DNA of 64,000 bases, from assembly GCA_963575745.1 (NCBI GenBank), contig CAUYUJ010021031.1:33946-97945 (forward strand). Reading direction: 5' to 3'. Source of the stretch: Prorocentrum cordatum. Its lineage: Eukaryota > Sar > Dinophyceae > Prorocentrales > Prorocentraceae. Shown piece by piece: positions 1 to 8,935 of the stretch; the stretch's first letter is position 1; each line of letters begins with the position of its first letter. Made by a program: the position numbers and the translations under genes. The notes beneath the pieces were generated by a model, which made no database searches, was not told where the DNA came from, and saw only the letters and a list, made by a program, of their open reading frames with translations.

Positions 1-591
1 CCTTGCGAGTTGCTTGTTGGCTGTGAAGCCTGCGTTGATTGTCATGCCCTGCCGTGGGAAGAACAATGCTCTCCTAAGCGTGCGCACGCTGGAGTTGCTC
101 AATGTTGTCGAAAGTTTCCCCAGCGGTGCAAAGTGCACAAAGTCAAGGCCCACCAGTCCATCGAAGGGGTCGAAGATAGCTGGGTTTTCTACTTGCGTGA
201 AGGTAACCATGCTGTCGACGTTTCGACGAAGCAAGCTGCGCTGATCCACCCAAAGCCCGACAGCCCGGAAGCTGGGGATGTAGATTGCAAGCTAGCCAGT
301 GCGAGAGTTTTGATTATCCTGGCCGCGAAGCTCTTACCACTTTGGCCGCGGCCCGATCTGGGGCCGAACGTGCAGTGGGTCTTTGTTGCCGTTCCTGTGG
401 GCAAAGAGCAGGGTCCGACGCACGCTTGGAGCTGGACGGGACGTTTTTGGCAGCGTTCTAGATGCTTACGTGGATCACGTTCCGCCGACAAGCCGCCCGC
501 GAGTTTTGTGCCGTGGTGGCGCGGGCGCCGGGATCTGTGGCATGAATGTTCCTGCGTTTTCTGCTCTAGGGCACAACGTGCTGTTGCTTGA
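1..591 (+). CDS. 3' end of a LINE-like ORF2: C-terminal part of an RNase H domain (5' end outside window)
   Basis: The frame is open from the first base to a stop at 589-591, so the gene begins before the window. Nucleotides 139-153 encode KVKAH and the following 22 residues lead to GNHAVD, with the Asp at 217-219. This His-then-GN..xD pattern is the C-terminal signature of type I RNase H as found in non-LTR retrotransposon polyproteins, where the enzyme removes RNA from the RNA:DNA hybrid. A hydrophobic stretch ending in LLPLWPR follows, then about 90 unrecognised residues. The remaining RNase H acidic residues would lie upstream. LINE-A (11318-16792) carries the front half of such a domain before its gap, so the two may belong to one family. 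A chance match is possible because only about 30 residues are diagnostic. Confidence 0.5.
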   Translation, partial: PCELLVGCEACVDCHALPWEEQCSPKRAHAGVAQCCRKFPQRCKVHKVKAHQSIEGVEDSWVFYLREGNHAVDVSTKQAALIHPKPDSPEAGDVDCKLASARVLIILAAKLLPLWPRPDLGPNVQWVFVAVPVGKEQGPTHAWSWTGRFWQRSRCLRGSRSADKPPASFVPWWRGRRDLWHECSCVFCSRAQRAVA

Positions 592-836
592 CGCCTCGGC
601 CGGCAGTTTTGTTTTTGTGCGCCTCCAGTGCACGTTCTACAGTGGAGGTGGGCAGGATCGAGGCCTCCAACAGCCCTGCCAGCCGATTCTGACTGCTGGA
701 GCTGAAGGGTCGGAAGCACGCCTAGAGGCAGATCGCGAGGGGGCGGCATCCCAAGCGCGGAGACGTCCCGCTCTTTTTCTGGCCCCTGGGCAAATATGGA
801 GAGGTGGATTGGTTTGCAGGAGGGGGGTGCTCACGA

Positions 837-867
837 GAGGCGCTGGGCCGATTTGGCCCAGCGCCTC
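837..867. repeat. Perfect hairpin, 13-bp arms, 5-nt loop
   Basis: Positions 837-849 and 855-867 are exact reverse complements (GAGGCGCTGGGCC and its complement) around the loop GATTT. The arms are GC-rich. The role is unknown. It sits in the presumed 3' tail of the LINE-like element. Confidence 0.85.
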
Positions 868-910
868 CTCTGGGCTGCCACTTCGAGCCTGCCTGAGGAT
901 CTCGGGCGTC

Positions 911-1261
911 GCTGGCCAGAGCCAGCACGCACCATCCCTCTCCGCGGAGACAGCGGCACTGATTAGGCATTCAGGAGCCTGCTCCATATCTGTCTGGTCA
1001 TACGGTGGGGTCGGGGGTCGGGTCCTGTTCTGCGGTTGCCCCGAGTCGGTGCCCGCCCCGTCCTACCTTGTGGTGTCTGGCTGGGCTTCGCCTTCGTTTC
1101 TTCTTGTGCGTTGCTGGCCTGTGCCAGCACGCTGCTTCCCTCGCCGCGGTGGCAGCGGCACTGTTCAGACATTCAGGAGACTGCCCCATATTTGTCTGGG
1201 TGCATGATGGAGTCGTGGGTCGGGTCCTGTACCGGGGTTGCCCCGAGACAGCACCCGACCG
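911..1261. repeat. Imperfect tandem duplication, period 201 bp
   Basis: The segment beginning GCTGGCC at 911 is repeated from 1112. Shared landmarks keep a 201-bp offset: CATTCAGGAG at 969 and 1170, and GGTCGGGTCCTGT near 1017 and 1217. Divergence is moderate, so the duplication is not recent. Confidence 0.75.
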
Positions 1262-1338
1262 TTCTAGCCTAGAACGGACCCGTTCTTGGCTAGAACGGGG
1301 CCGTTTTAATTTAGGACGGGGCCGTTCTGGTCCAGAAC
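1261..1338. repeat. Array of four 15-bp palindromes at 21-bp spacing
   Basis: GTTCT-N5-AGAAC type palindromes start at 1261, 1282, 1303 and 1324. The first (GTTCTAG C CTAGAAC) and last (GTTCTGG T CCAGAAC) are perfect. The second has one mismatch and the third is decayed. The arms differ between copies yet stay self-complementary in two of them, which hints that pairing, not base identity, was kept. Confidence 0.8.
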
Positions 1339-1538
1339 GGCCCCTTTCCTGCCCTGGTGGCGCCAGGCAGGGTTTCACCTTTTGTTTCTTCTCGCCCAGC
1401 CTGTTTACGCGGGTAGAAGTTTAGAGCCTGCTTGTTGGAGGTCGGTTTGTGTTTTTGTTGTTTGCTTCGGGGGGTCTGCCCTCCCCTGAGGTGACGTGCG
1501 GGTTGCATGCTGCGCTGGGGGGGGGGGGGAGAAAAAAA

Positions 1539-1662
1539 ACTCCTCCGCCTCCCCCTCCTCCTCCTCGTCCTCCTCCTCCTCCTCCTCCCCCTCCTCCTCG
1601 TCCTTCTCCTCTTGCTCGTCCCTCCTCCGTTGCCTGCTCCTCGCCGTCCTCCTCCTCTTCAT

Positions 1663-1693
<31 letters not shown>

Positions 1694-1851
1694 ATCATAA
1701 TCAGCATCATCTTCAACATCATCGCCATCATCGGCACTACCATCACTATCACCATCACCACCGTCAGCCTCATCGTCATCACCCGCAGCATCAGCAATAC
1801 CATCCTCATCATCCGCATCCCCATCAGCATCAGCATCCTAATCCTCATCAC

Positions 1852-1913
<62 letters not shown>

Positions 1914-2001
1914 GCATCAGCATCATCATCATCATCGGCATCCTCAGCATCATCATCATCAGTCGCAGCATCATCATCACCATGTTCATCAGCATCATCA
2001 G

Positions 2002-2033
<32 letters not shown>

Positions 2034-2136
2034 CCATCACCATCATCATCATCGTCATCAGCCGCATCATCAGCATTATCCCCCTCCCCACCCTCCTCCT
2101 CACACAACCATCCGCATCAGAATCAGCACCAACATC

Positions 2137-2167
<31 letters not shown>

Positions 2168-2192
2168 CCATCACCATCACCATCAGCATCAG

Positions 2193-2248
<56 letters not shown>

Positions 2249-2486
2249 GCAGCATCATCATCTTCAGCAGCATCGTCAGCAGCATCAGCATCGTCCTCAT
2301 CCTAATCAACATCACCATTGTCATTGTCATCACCAGCGGCATCATCAGCAGCAACATCCGCACCCCCATTATCATCCAATTAATAAGCATTAGCGTCATC
2401 ATCATCATCAGCATCATCATCATCAAGAGCATCATCATCAGCAGCATCATCAGCCTCATCATCATCATCATCATCGTCATCAGCAG
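1539..2486. repeat. Compound trinucleotide microsatellite, CTC then CAT/CAG, about 0.95 kb
   Basis: The first 120 bp are mainly CTC/CCT. The rest is CAT with scattered CAG and CAC. Long frames through it encode only His, Ser, Ile or Met runs and are not genes. Its last repeat unit abuts the spliced-leader relic at 2487. Confidence 0.95.
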
Positions 2487-2508
2487 TCCGTGGCCATTTT
2501 GGCTCAAG
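2487..2508 (+). other. Relic of the dinoflagellate spliced leader in genomic DNA
   Basis: These 22 bases match the conserved dinoflagellate spliced leader at 21 of 22 positions. The only difference is G for A at the sixth base. The copy ends in the invariant CATTTTGGCTCAAG. Mature dinoflagellate mRNAs carry this leader by trans-splicing. A genomic copy just upstream of a start codon is the known mark of an mRNA that was reverse transcribed and reinserted. The ATG of the glycosyltransferase follows 48 bp downstream. Confidence 0.88.
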
Positions 2509-2555
2509 AGCAGTTGTTCTACACCCGCCTTTGACAAGCCGCTTCGAGCAAAGCA

Positions 2556-5500
2556 ATGCCTTCGCCCACCTTGCGCCAGCTGTCGCACAAGGCGACGCCG
2601 CAGGGTGTCGACGCCCAAGGAGGCGTATCTGGCAGCGTATCTGGTGGCGACGCGGGTATGCCCGCTACCAGCAGCGACGACCCGTTCATGATGGGGGAGC
2701 AGACGTCGATCACGACCGCGGGCGCAGCCGAGGCTCCGCACCCGAGCGGCACCGAGGCCCCCCCTCGCCCCGCGCACGCCGCGGACGAGGCGGAGGGCAC
2801 CGCCCCCCTGCCGGACAGCGCGGGGCAGGCGGGGGAGCCGAAGGCCCCGCTCCCGAGCGGCGCCGAGGCCCCGCGCCCGCCCGACGCCGCGGGCGAGGCG
2901 GAGGGCGCCGCCCGGCTGCTAGGCGGCGAGGAGCAGGGGGAGTCGAAGGCTCCGGTTCCGGCCGGCCCCGCGGTCTTGGCCTCGGCGTGGGGCAGCCAGG
3001 CCAGCAGGGCGACCCTGCGGGCCAGCGGCTCGCTGGCCAGCTCCGCGGAGGAGGACGACGAGGAGTTGGAGAAGCAGCCCTGGTGCTGGGCGTGCAAGCA
3101 GCACTGCGGCAAGGGCAAGGGCGGCTGGTGCTACTGGCTGTTCGTCCTCTCGTTCCTGTCCATGCTGTTCCTGTTCCCTCTCTTCCTGAAGTGGATGATA
3201 ACCGTGCCTATGCCGCTAGAGTACTGGAACCAGCTCTTCCCGGAGTTCCCCGTACTGTCAGACCAGACGTTCGTCCAGGAGCACAAAGTGTCGGGCTACA
3301 GCGTGGACATTTCCCCTATTCCAACCACGTGGAGCGGCTGCAACCACACTTGCGGCGCGGCGGGTGGATTCCTTCAGACCAGCGAAATGAATTTCCAAGT
3401 CGACATGTCTCTTGAGGCCCCGGGCTACGACCACACCGTGTACCCGGTGCTCTTCGCGTCTAACGACTTCCAGAAGTGGTGGTTGGCTGCCGACAGAAGG
3501 CACGCGGAGCCCCAGCCCTACTTCGCGGGCGTTTCCTCAGATGACGTGGGGCACAGGTACGTAACCGAGCAGTGCACTCACCCGCACCACCTGGACGACA
3601 CTACGACAACCAGCGGCACTGTTTCGGCACCGTCGATGGACACATATGCGACTAGCCCTACCTACGTGCTCGTCTGTGTGGCTTGGGATGTTGAGAAGCT
3701 GCGCTTGCACGAGGAGGCGGAGGACGCCGAGAACTACGATCTCAGTAAGGAGGACCTGGCCACGATGTGCAACGCAGTCGGTGGCGTTGCTGGCTGGCCC
3801 TGCGGCAAGAACCCGGGCGCTGCTGCCTTGCCGGGCGTGCGTGCTGACGGGGTGATCCAGGTGGACCCCCCCAGCGGCACGGTGGCAGGCGTCCTTGTGA
3901 ACAATTCCCACTTCGAAGGCGAGGCTTCCATCCACGCCTGCCTCAGCTCCCCGGATCATGCCGAGTGCGTGGCCTCCACGCTCAGAATGTCAGACTGGCC
4001 GTGCCAGCAGTGCGTGGACGTCGAAGAGAAGCAGTGCGAACCAGGCCCACAGTGCTTGCAGACCGATCGCAAGCCCATTGTCACGCTCAACATGTACGAC
4101 GGCTATCCACAGCTCGAGATTCAACTGAAAGGGATGCCCACCGATGAGGTGAGGCGCGGGTCGGTGCCGAGGGCCTTTGTGATGACGTCCCCGCTGCACT
4201 ATGCGGGCCAGGAGGCATGGGGCCCCTGGGGCCTGACGGACGGGGGCACCTGGAGGAAGCTCTACGAGCCGCACAAGTACTATGTCGACAACAGCAACAA
4301 CGAGCTGGAGCGAGCCCCGCCGCGCCCTTACGTCGCCTACCTGGCCGAGCTGGAGGGCGACTCCGACGAGGCCGAGTACACCGGGGGGGGCGAGTCCGAG
4401 GCCAGGCGCCTCGCGGCGTCCGCGGGCGAGGCGATGGGCGAGCTCGCGGGGTCGCTGGCCCAGTTCGCCCGGAGGCTCAGCCGGCGGGGTGACGAGGACG
4501 AGGAGGAGGAGGAGGAGGAGGCCATGAGCGACCAGCCGGAGGACACGACGCCCTACGTCCCCGAGGAGGACAGCGCGCGCAACAAGATGGAGTTCTACCA
4601 GCGCAACCGCGTCTCGCTCCAGCCCAGCTGGTGCTTCGGGGAGCGAGGGCCCCTCTACCTCGTGGCGTGCGCCGCGAACGAGAGCACCTTCGCGGGCGGC
4701 TTTTCGCTCGGCGAGGGCCAGGCCATCGCGCCCCCGCCGTTCAACGACCGCTGCCTGGCCGTCTCGGGCCGTTGCGCCTACGCCTGCATGGAGCAGCAGT
4801 CGCCCAGCATCGAGTACTGCGACGCGAGCGGGAGAATCGATTGGAGCATGCTCACTGAGAACTTCGAGCCTCCATCTAACAGCGGCGTAGAGGTAAACAT
4901 CTTCATTTGGATGCTCCTCTTCGGCTTTGCTGTCAAGGTGGTGACCTTTTTCCCTGGCCTGTTCGTGCCTTACAAGGCGGCGAGGTATTACGAGCAGCAG
5001 CAGACGGATCAGTTCAAGTACATATCGGTGGTCTGTCCGACCAGCAGCGAGACGAAGGCATGCGTTTTGCGCAACCTCGTCGGTGCCATATCCAGCATGC
5101 CCAGCAGCTGTCGCTGCCCCTTTAACGTGGTGGTCATGGACGAGGGGCACCGCCATCCGCAGAAGGTGATGTTCCGGGCGTTTGCCGAGGTGTTGGACAA
5201 GATTCCAGACGCGAAGTTTGGAAGTGGCAAGGGATCTCGTTCTCCGAGGGCCTCGAAGGAGAGCCTCAAGGAGAAGAACGTGAGGGCCTTCGCGAAGGAG
5301 TGGGTGGAGCTGACCAGGAGCTGCAAGTTGGAGGACTGCAACACCGACAACATTGCCAAGAAGATCAAAGAGTTGTCGCTGTCGGACGACAGCAGTGATG
5401 AGATCAAGAAGCTTAACGGTAAGCTGGACAACCTCTGCGGCAAGAAGGCGTTGCAGGTTTTGCAAGAACGCAGCGGCTGGCCGAAGGCCAAGGACGGCAG

Positions 5501-7769
5501 CGGGGCCGCGAACCCCGAGATCGAGCAGCTGGAGGCCGCAATCGTGCAGCTGCGCAGGGAGTTGGTCGTGGGTGAGAGGACCTTTGACACCTGCTACGAG
5601 AATGCGAAGCCGGTGCACCTGGACGACTGCGAGGCCCGCGCCTGGGTGCCGAAGTCGACGGCGGAGAGCCGGAGGCCCCGGCCTCTGTACATCCTGCATT
5701 ACGTCGCGCGAGCGAAGCCAGACGAGGACGAGCGGACACTTAAGACACAGCACGTCGCCCGCGGCTGCTGGTACTACAAGGTGCCCATGGACGACGAGAA
5801 GAGGGGCAAGAAGAGCTGGCTCGACTGGCGTAGGTATGCCAAGGAGTACGAGGACGGGGACTTCGACGCCAACAGGTACATCGTGCCCGTCAGCACGAGC
5901 CGCGGCAAGGCGGGCGGCCTCAACTTTGTGGAGAACTACCTCTTCCACTACTACCTGCAGGTCGAGGAGCGGGACCCCGTCCTGGACGAGGCCACGGGCG
6001 AAGTCACGATGCAGATCAAGCCGTCTTTGTTCAGCATCGCCGACGCGCGCCACCAGTACCAGCCGAACTTCTTCCACGAGACGCTGCCCTTCTTCTTTCT
6101 CAAGGGGCAGGCGCAGGTCAACCCATGGGTGGCCTTCACCCAGAGCCCACCGTTCTTCCCGGAGCAGGAGGACGAGCAGGACTACCTGGATTCGAACAAC
6201 TCGAACTTCTTCCGCCTGCACTGCATGCTGCGGAATTGCTGTGGCGGGGTGAGCTCCAAGGGGACAAACGGCACCTGGCTCATCAAGGACCGCCGCATGG
6301 GCATCAAGGGTACCAGCAGCATTTGGGACATGAGCTCCAAGAAGAAAACACGCGGGAATTTCCACGAGTTGGTGGAGCACCGGTTCTTCCGTGAGAGCTG
6401 CAAGGTTGAGGATTTGGCCACGAGTTTGGACGTGATGGTCCAGGGCAAGCATTCGCAGTACATCAACAGGCGCCTTTCTTACGGGATGGCGAAGGACCCA
6501 ATCCATTATTTGGCAGGGGTGCAGCGCCAGACTGAGGGCGGAGTCGTTCTGGCGCTGCAGACGTTCTTCCGGAAGAAGGAGGGGACTCCCATGGTTTGGA
6601 TGGCTTTCTGCGTCTTCACGCTGTTTGTCGCCTCTCTGGCCAACCTCATGTATGGCCAGGGCACGCGCGGCTTCCTTCGGATGCTCGGAGGTGGGAGCGG
6701 GCTCGAAGGTGCCCTCGACCTCGCGAGGGGCCAGGCCGACTGGCTGATCCAGCAAGGTCTGGCTGCGTCCACTGAGCAGGAGGCGTGGGCGACCGTCATA
6801 TTGGACACGCAGATCTGGGTGGCACTAGTGCTGGGCTTCTTGCTGCTGCTGGTACTGTCCAGCAGCCTCTCCTACGTGCTGCACCACTGCACCTGCGGAG
6901 GCAAACGACGCAAGGTCCGCCGCACGCGCTTCCCCACCAGCATGGCGCAGTGGGCGCGGTTATTGATCCTGCTGGACAGCCTGACGTACTATTTGTGGTT
7001 CTGGACGGCCTTCTTCTGGATCGGATTAAACTACTACACGGTCTTCCAGCAAAGAACCTACCACTTCGAGGCAAAGCCCATGACGTTTTTCTCTTGGGCC
7101 CTGCAGTTTCTGAGTTGGGCGATGGTCATCTTTGCGACAGCGCGCTATCGGATGGACCAGAGCATGCAGGCCAACGAGGTTTTCTTTTTGAGCCTTACGA
7201 ACCTGTGGCGCACCACGCAGCTATTCTACATCACCGCCCCGCTGACGCTGTTCTCCATTGCCACTGGCTGCGGCGAGTTCTCCCGTCACAGGATGTTGGG
7301 CGTTGATATCAGTTACTGGTCGGCAGGCGATCGCGGTTCAATCTCGACCACCATCACGAAGTGGTGGACTTTGTTATTGATGTTTGGTGCCATTGCGGTG
7401 AATCTCATTTATTGGTTCGACTTGCTGTCTTTTGTAGACCCTATATCCGTGCTTATCGTGAGCGTCATTGGTCTCGATGTGGTGCACATCTGCGCATTCT
7501 TGTGGCTGGGCAACAAGAACGAGGCTCTGCCGAAACCACCGCCCTCCTCGTTGCCCAATTGGCAGTGGTGCATTGCTCGCTTCTTCCAGCTGCTCTTCAG
7601 CATGAACTTCTACCGCAACTCGCTGCGAGGCTTAGTGTTCAGCTCGAATTTCGTGCTTCTGCTGCAGTGGGTTGGCCCCCTGCAGCATGTTGTGTTTCCC
7701 CTACTCATCCCCTTCAAGCCTGAGCTGGGCGTCAACCAGGCTCTCCTGCTCCTCATTGCAGGCAAGTGA
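2556..7769 (+). CDS. Multi-pass membrane glycosyltransferase, GT2 / cellulose-synthase-like, 1,737 aa
   Basis: Likely a processive family-2 glycosyltransferase that builds an extracellular polysaccharide. The order is: Pro/Ala-rich cytosolic N-terminus; membrane segment about 191-213; a large non-cytosolic region about 215-775 with many Cys and Asn-X-Ser/Thr sites and an acidic Glu run near 648-660; membrane segment about 780-805; catalytic domain about 820-1345; then about eight membrane segments (near 1346, 1415, 1468, 1508, 1555, 1604, 1628 and 1692). GT2 landmarks are VVVMDEG (about 856-862), SIADARH (about 1160) at the DxD position, VED (about 1284-1286) at the catalytic-base position and QRQTEGG (1323-1329) at the QxxRW position. 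The DxD and QxxRW motifs are both altered, so activity is uncertain. A Lys/Glu-rich insert of about 250 residues separates the first two motifs. The start is the first ATG after the spliced-leader relic. There are no introns. Chitin synthase-like is the alternative. Confidence 0.8.
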   Translation: MPSPTLRQLSHKATPQGVDAQGGVSGSVSGGDAGMPATSSDDPFMMGEQTSITTAGAAEAPHPSGTEAPPRPAHAADEAEGTAPLPDSAGQAGEPKAPLPSGAEAPRPPDAAGEAEGAARLLGGEEQGESKAPVPAGPAVLASAWGSQASRATLRASGSLASSAEEDDEELEKQPWCWACKQHCGKGKGGWCYWLFVLSFLSMLFLFPLFLKWMITVPMPLEYWNQLFPEFPVLSDQTFVQEHKVSGYSVDISPIPTTWSGCNHTCGAAGGFLQTSEMNFQVDMSLEAPGYDHTVYPVLFASNDFQKWWLAADRRHAEPQPYFAGVSSDDVGHRYVTEQCTHPHHLDDTTTTSGTVSAPSMDTYATSPTYVLVCVAWDVEKLRLHEEAEDAENYDLSKEDLATMCNAVGGVAGWPCGKNPGAAALPGVRADGVIQVDPPSGTVAGVLVNNSHFEGEASIHACLSSPDHAECVASTLRMSDWPCQQCVDVEEKQCEPGPQCLQTDRKPIVTLNMYDGYPQLEIQLKGMPTDEVRRGSVPRAFVMTSPLHYAGQEAWGPWGLTDGGTWRKLYEPHKYYVDNSNNELERAPPRPYVAYLAELEGDSDEAEYTGGGESEARRLAASAGEAMGELAGSLAQFARRLSRRGDEDEEEEEEEAMSDQPEDTTPYVPEEDSARNKMEFYQRNRVSLQPSWCFGERGPLYLVACAANESTFAGGFSLGEGQAIAPPPFNDRCLAVSGRCAYACMEQQSPSIEYCDASGRIDWSMLTENFEPPSNSGVEVNIFIWMLLFGFAVKVVTFFPGLFVPYKAARYYEQQQTDQFKYISVVCPTSSETKACVLRNLVGAISSMPSSCRCPFNVVVMDEGHRHPQKVMFRAFAEVLDKIPDAKFGSGKGSRSPRASKESLKEKNVRAFAKEWVELTRSCKLEDCNTDNIAKKIKELSLSDDSSDEIKKLNGKLDNLCGKKALQVLQERSGWPKAKDGSGAANPEIEQLEAAIVQLRRELVVGERTFDTCYENAKPVHLDDCEARAWVPKSTAESRRPRPLYILHYVARAKPDEDERTLKTQHVARGCWYYKVPMDDEKRGKKSWLDWRRYAKEYEDGDFDANRYIVPVSTSRGKAGGLNFVENYLFHYYLQVEERDPVLDEATGEVTMQIKPSLFSIADARHQYQPNFFHETLPFFFLKGQAQVNPWVAFTQSPPFFPEQEDEQDYLDSNNSNFFRLHCMLRNCCGGVSSKGTNGTWLIKDRRMGIKGTSSIWDMSSKKKTRGNFHELVEHRFFRESCKVEDLATSLDVMVQGKHSQYINRRLSYGMAKDPIHYLAGVQRQTEGGVVLALQTFFRKKEGTPMVWMAFCVFTLFVASLANLMYGQGTRGFLRMLGGGSGLEGALDLARGQADWLIQQGLAASTEQEAWATVILDTQIWVALVLGFLLLLVLSSSLSYVLHHCTCGGKRRKVRRTRFPTSMAQWARLLILLDSLTYYLWFWTAFFWIGLNYYTVFQQRTYHFEAKPMTFFSWALQFLSWAMVIFATARYRMDQSMQANEVFFLSLTNLWRTTQLFYITAPLTLFSIATGCGEFSRHRMLGVDISYWSAGDRGSISTTITKWWTLLLMFGAIAVNLIYWFDLLSFVDPISVLIVSVIGLDVVHICAFLWLGNKNEALPKPPPSSLPNWQWCIARFFQLLFSMNFYRNSLRGLVFSSNFVLLLQWVGPLQHVVFPLLIPFKPELGVNQALLLLIAGK

Positions 7770-8055
7770 GGAGGACTGCGCGAGACCATCGTGATCGTAG
7801 ACTGTGGCCTTCGCGTTGCAACTGCCAGCGCGAAATCCGATCGGATGGATGATCTGCAGTGCGTGCACATTAATCCGCCGTATTCTCCTGCTTGAGATCC
7901 AAAGTGAGTTCATTGTGCAGATGATTTTGTTACCCGTGCGCGATGAGGCCAGCTCTTGTGACTACCAGAAAGTGTAGCGCCAGTTTTCATGCCGCCAATT
8001 CGGCAACACAAGGTTGTCGATGTCGTTGCCCCCACTGCCCAGGACGGGTCCTGCG
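7770..8055. other. 3' flank of the glycosyltransferase gene; no gene seen
   Basis: About 290 bp of non-repetitive sequence follow the TGA stop. I see no poly(A) tract that would mark the end of a retrocopy, and no other feature. Confidence 0.5.
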
Positions 8056-8179
8056 CGATAACCATTATCATCAGCAGCATCGTCATCAGCATTCGTTTCC
8101 TTGTCTTCCTCAGCATCACCATCATCGTCATGATCAGCATCACCATCATCAGCAGCATCAACATCATCAGCCATAACAT

Positions 8180-8210
<31 letters not shown>

Positions 8211-8935
8211 AGCAGCATCATCATCATCAACAGCATCATCCGCAGCATCAGCAGCATCAGCAGCATCAGAACCACAATCATCGTCGTCATCAGCATCAGC
8301 ATCAGCATCGCCATCATCTTCGTCGTCATCACCAAATCAGCATTATCGTCGTCATCGCCATCGTCATCAGTATCATCCTCATCCTCCGTCTCCTCCTCAT
8401 TCTCCTCATCCTCCTGCTCCTCTTCGTGTTCGTCGTCGCCGCCGCCGTCGTCGTCGTCATCGTCGTCGTCAGCGCCAGCACCAGCATCAGCATCAGCATC
8501 AGCATCGCCTCCATCCCTCCTCCATTCCTCCCTCCCCCTCTTCTGCACGTGGGGAGCCGCTCGGCCCCTCCGCCGAAGACCGCCTGATTGGCGTTCGTTC
8601 CTCCTCCTCCTCCTCCTCCTCCTCTCCTCCTCCTCCTCCTCCTCCTCCTCCTCCTCCTCCTCCCCCCTTCTCCTCCTCCTCCCTCCTCATCATCATCCTC
8701 CTTCTCCGCCTCCTCTTTTCCCCGTCCTCATCCCGTCCTCCTCTTCCTCCCTTCTTCCTCCTCCTCCCTCCTCCTCCCCCCTCCTCCTCATCCTCGACCT
8801 CTTCCTCCCCCTCCTCCGCCTCCTCCTCCTCTTCCTCTCTTCCTCCTCTCTCCTCCTCCTCCCCCTCATCTTTCTCCTCCTCTCTCCTCCTCCTCCCTTC
8901 TCCCCCTCCTTCTCCTCCTCCCCATCTCCCTCCTC
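8056..8935. repeat. CAT/CAG then CTC microsatellites
   Basis: 8056-8498 is CAT with CAG interruptions. A short GC-rich spacer (about 8540-8595) follows, then CTC/CTT-rich pyrimidine sequence to about 8935. Frames through it are homopolymeric. Confidence 0.93.

Larger units (their letters stand above)
592..1538. other. Presumed 3' untranslated tail of the upstream LINE-like element; no gene seen
   Basis: No convincing coding sequence lies here. The stretch holds a perfect hairpin (837-867), a tandem duplication of about 201 bp (911-1261) and four palindromes spaced 21 bp apart (1261-1338). It ends in a run of G then A (about 1517-1538), immediately before the microsatellite. The assignment as an element tail rests only on its position after the RNase H frame. 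Confidence 0.35.

Noticed and set aside
1405-2777. Long open frames on both strands encoding Met, His, Ile, Asp or Ser runs
   Set aside because: They are translations of the CAT/CTC microsatellite. The same holds at 8000-9000, 10500-11225, 16900-17920, 36180-36600, 44400-45600 and 47500-48700.
3990-6755. A 921-codon open frame on the minus strand
   Set aside because: It is antisense to the glycosyltransferase, whose membrane segments and GT2 motifs are clear. The antisense product is Leu/Val/Arg-rich without any motif, as expected from GC-rich codon use.
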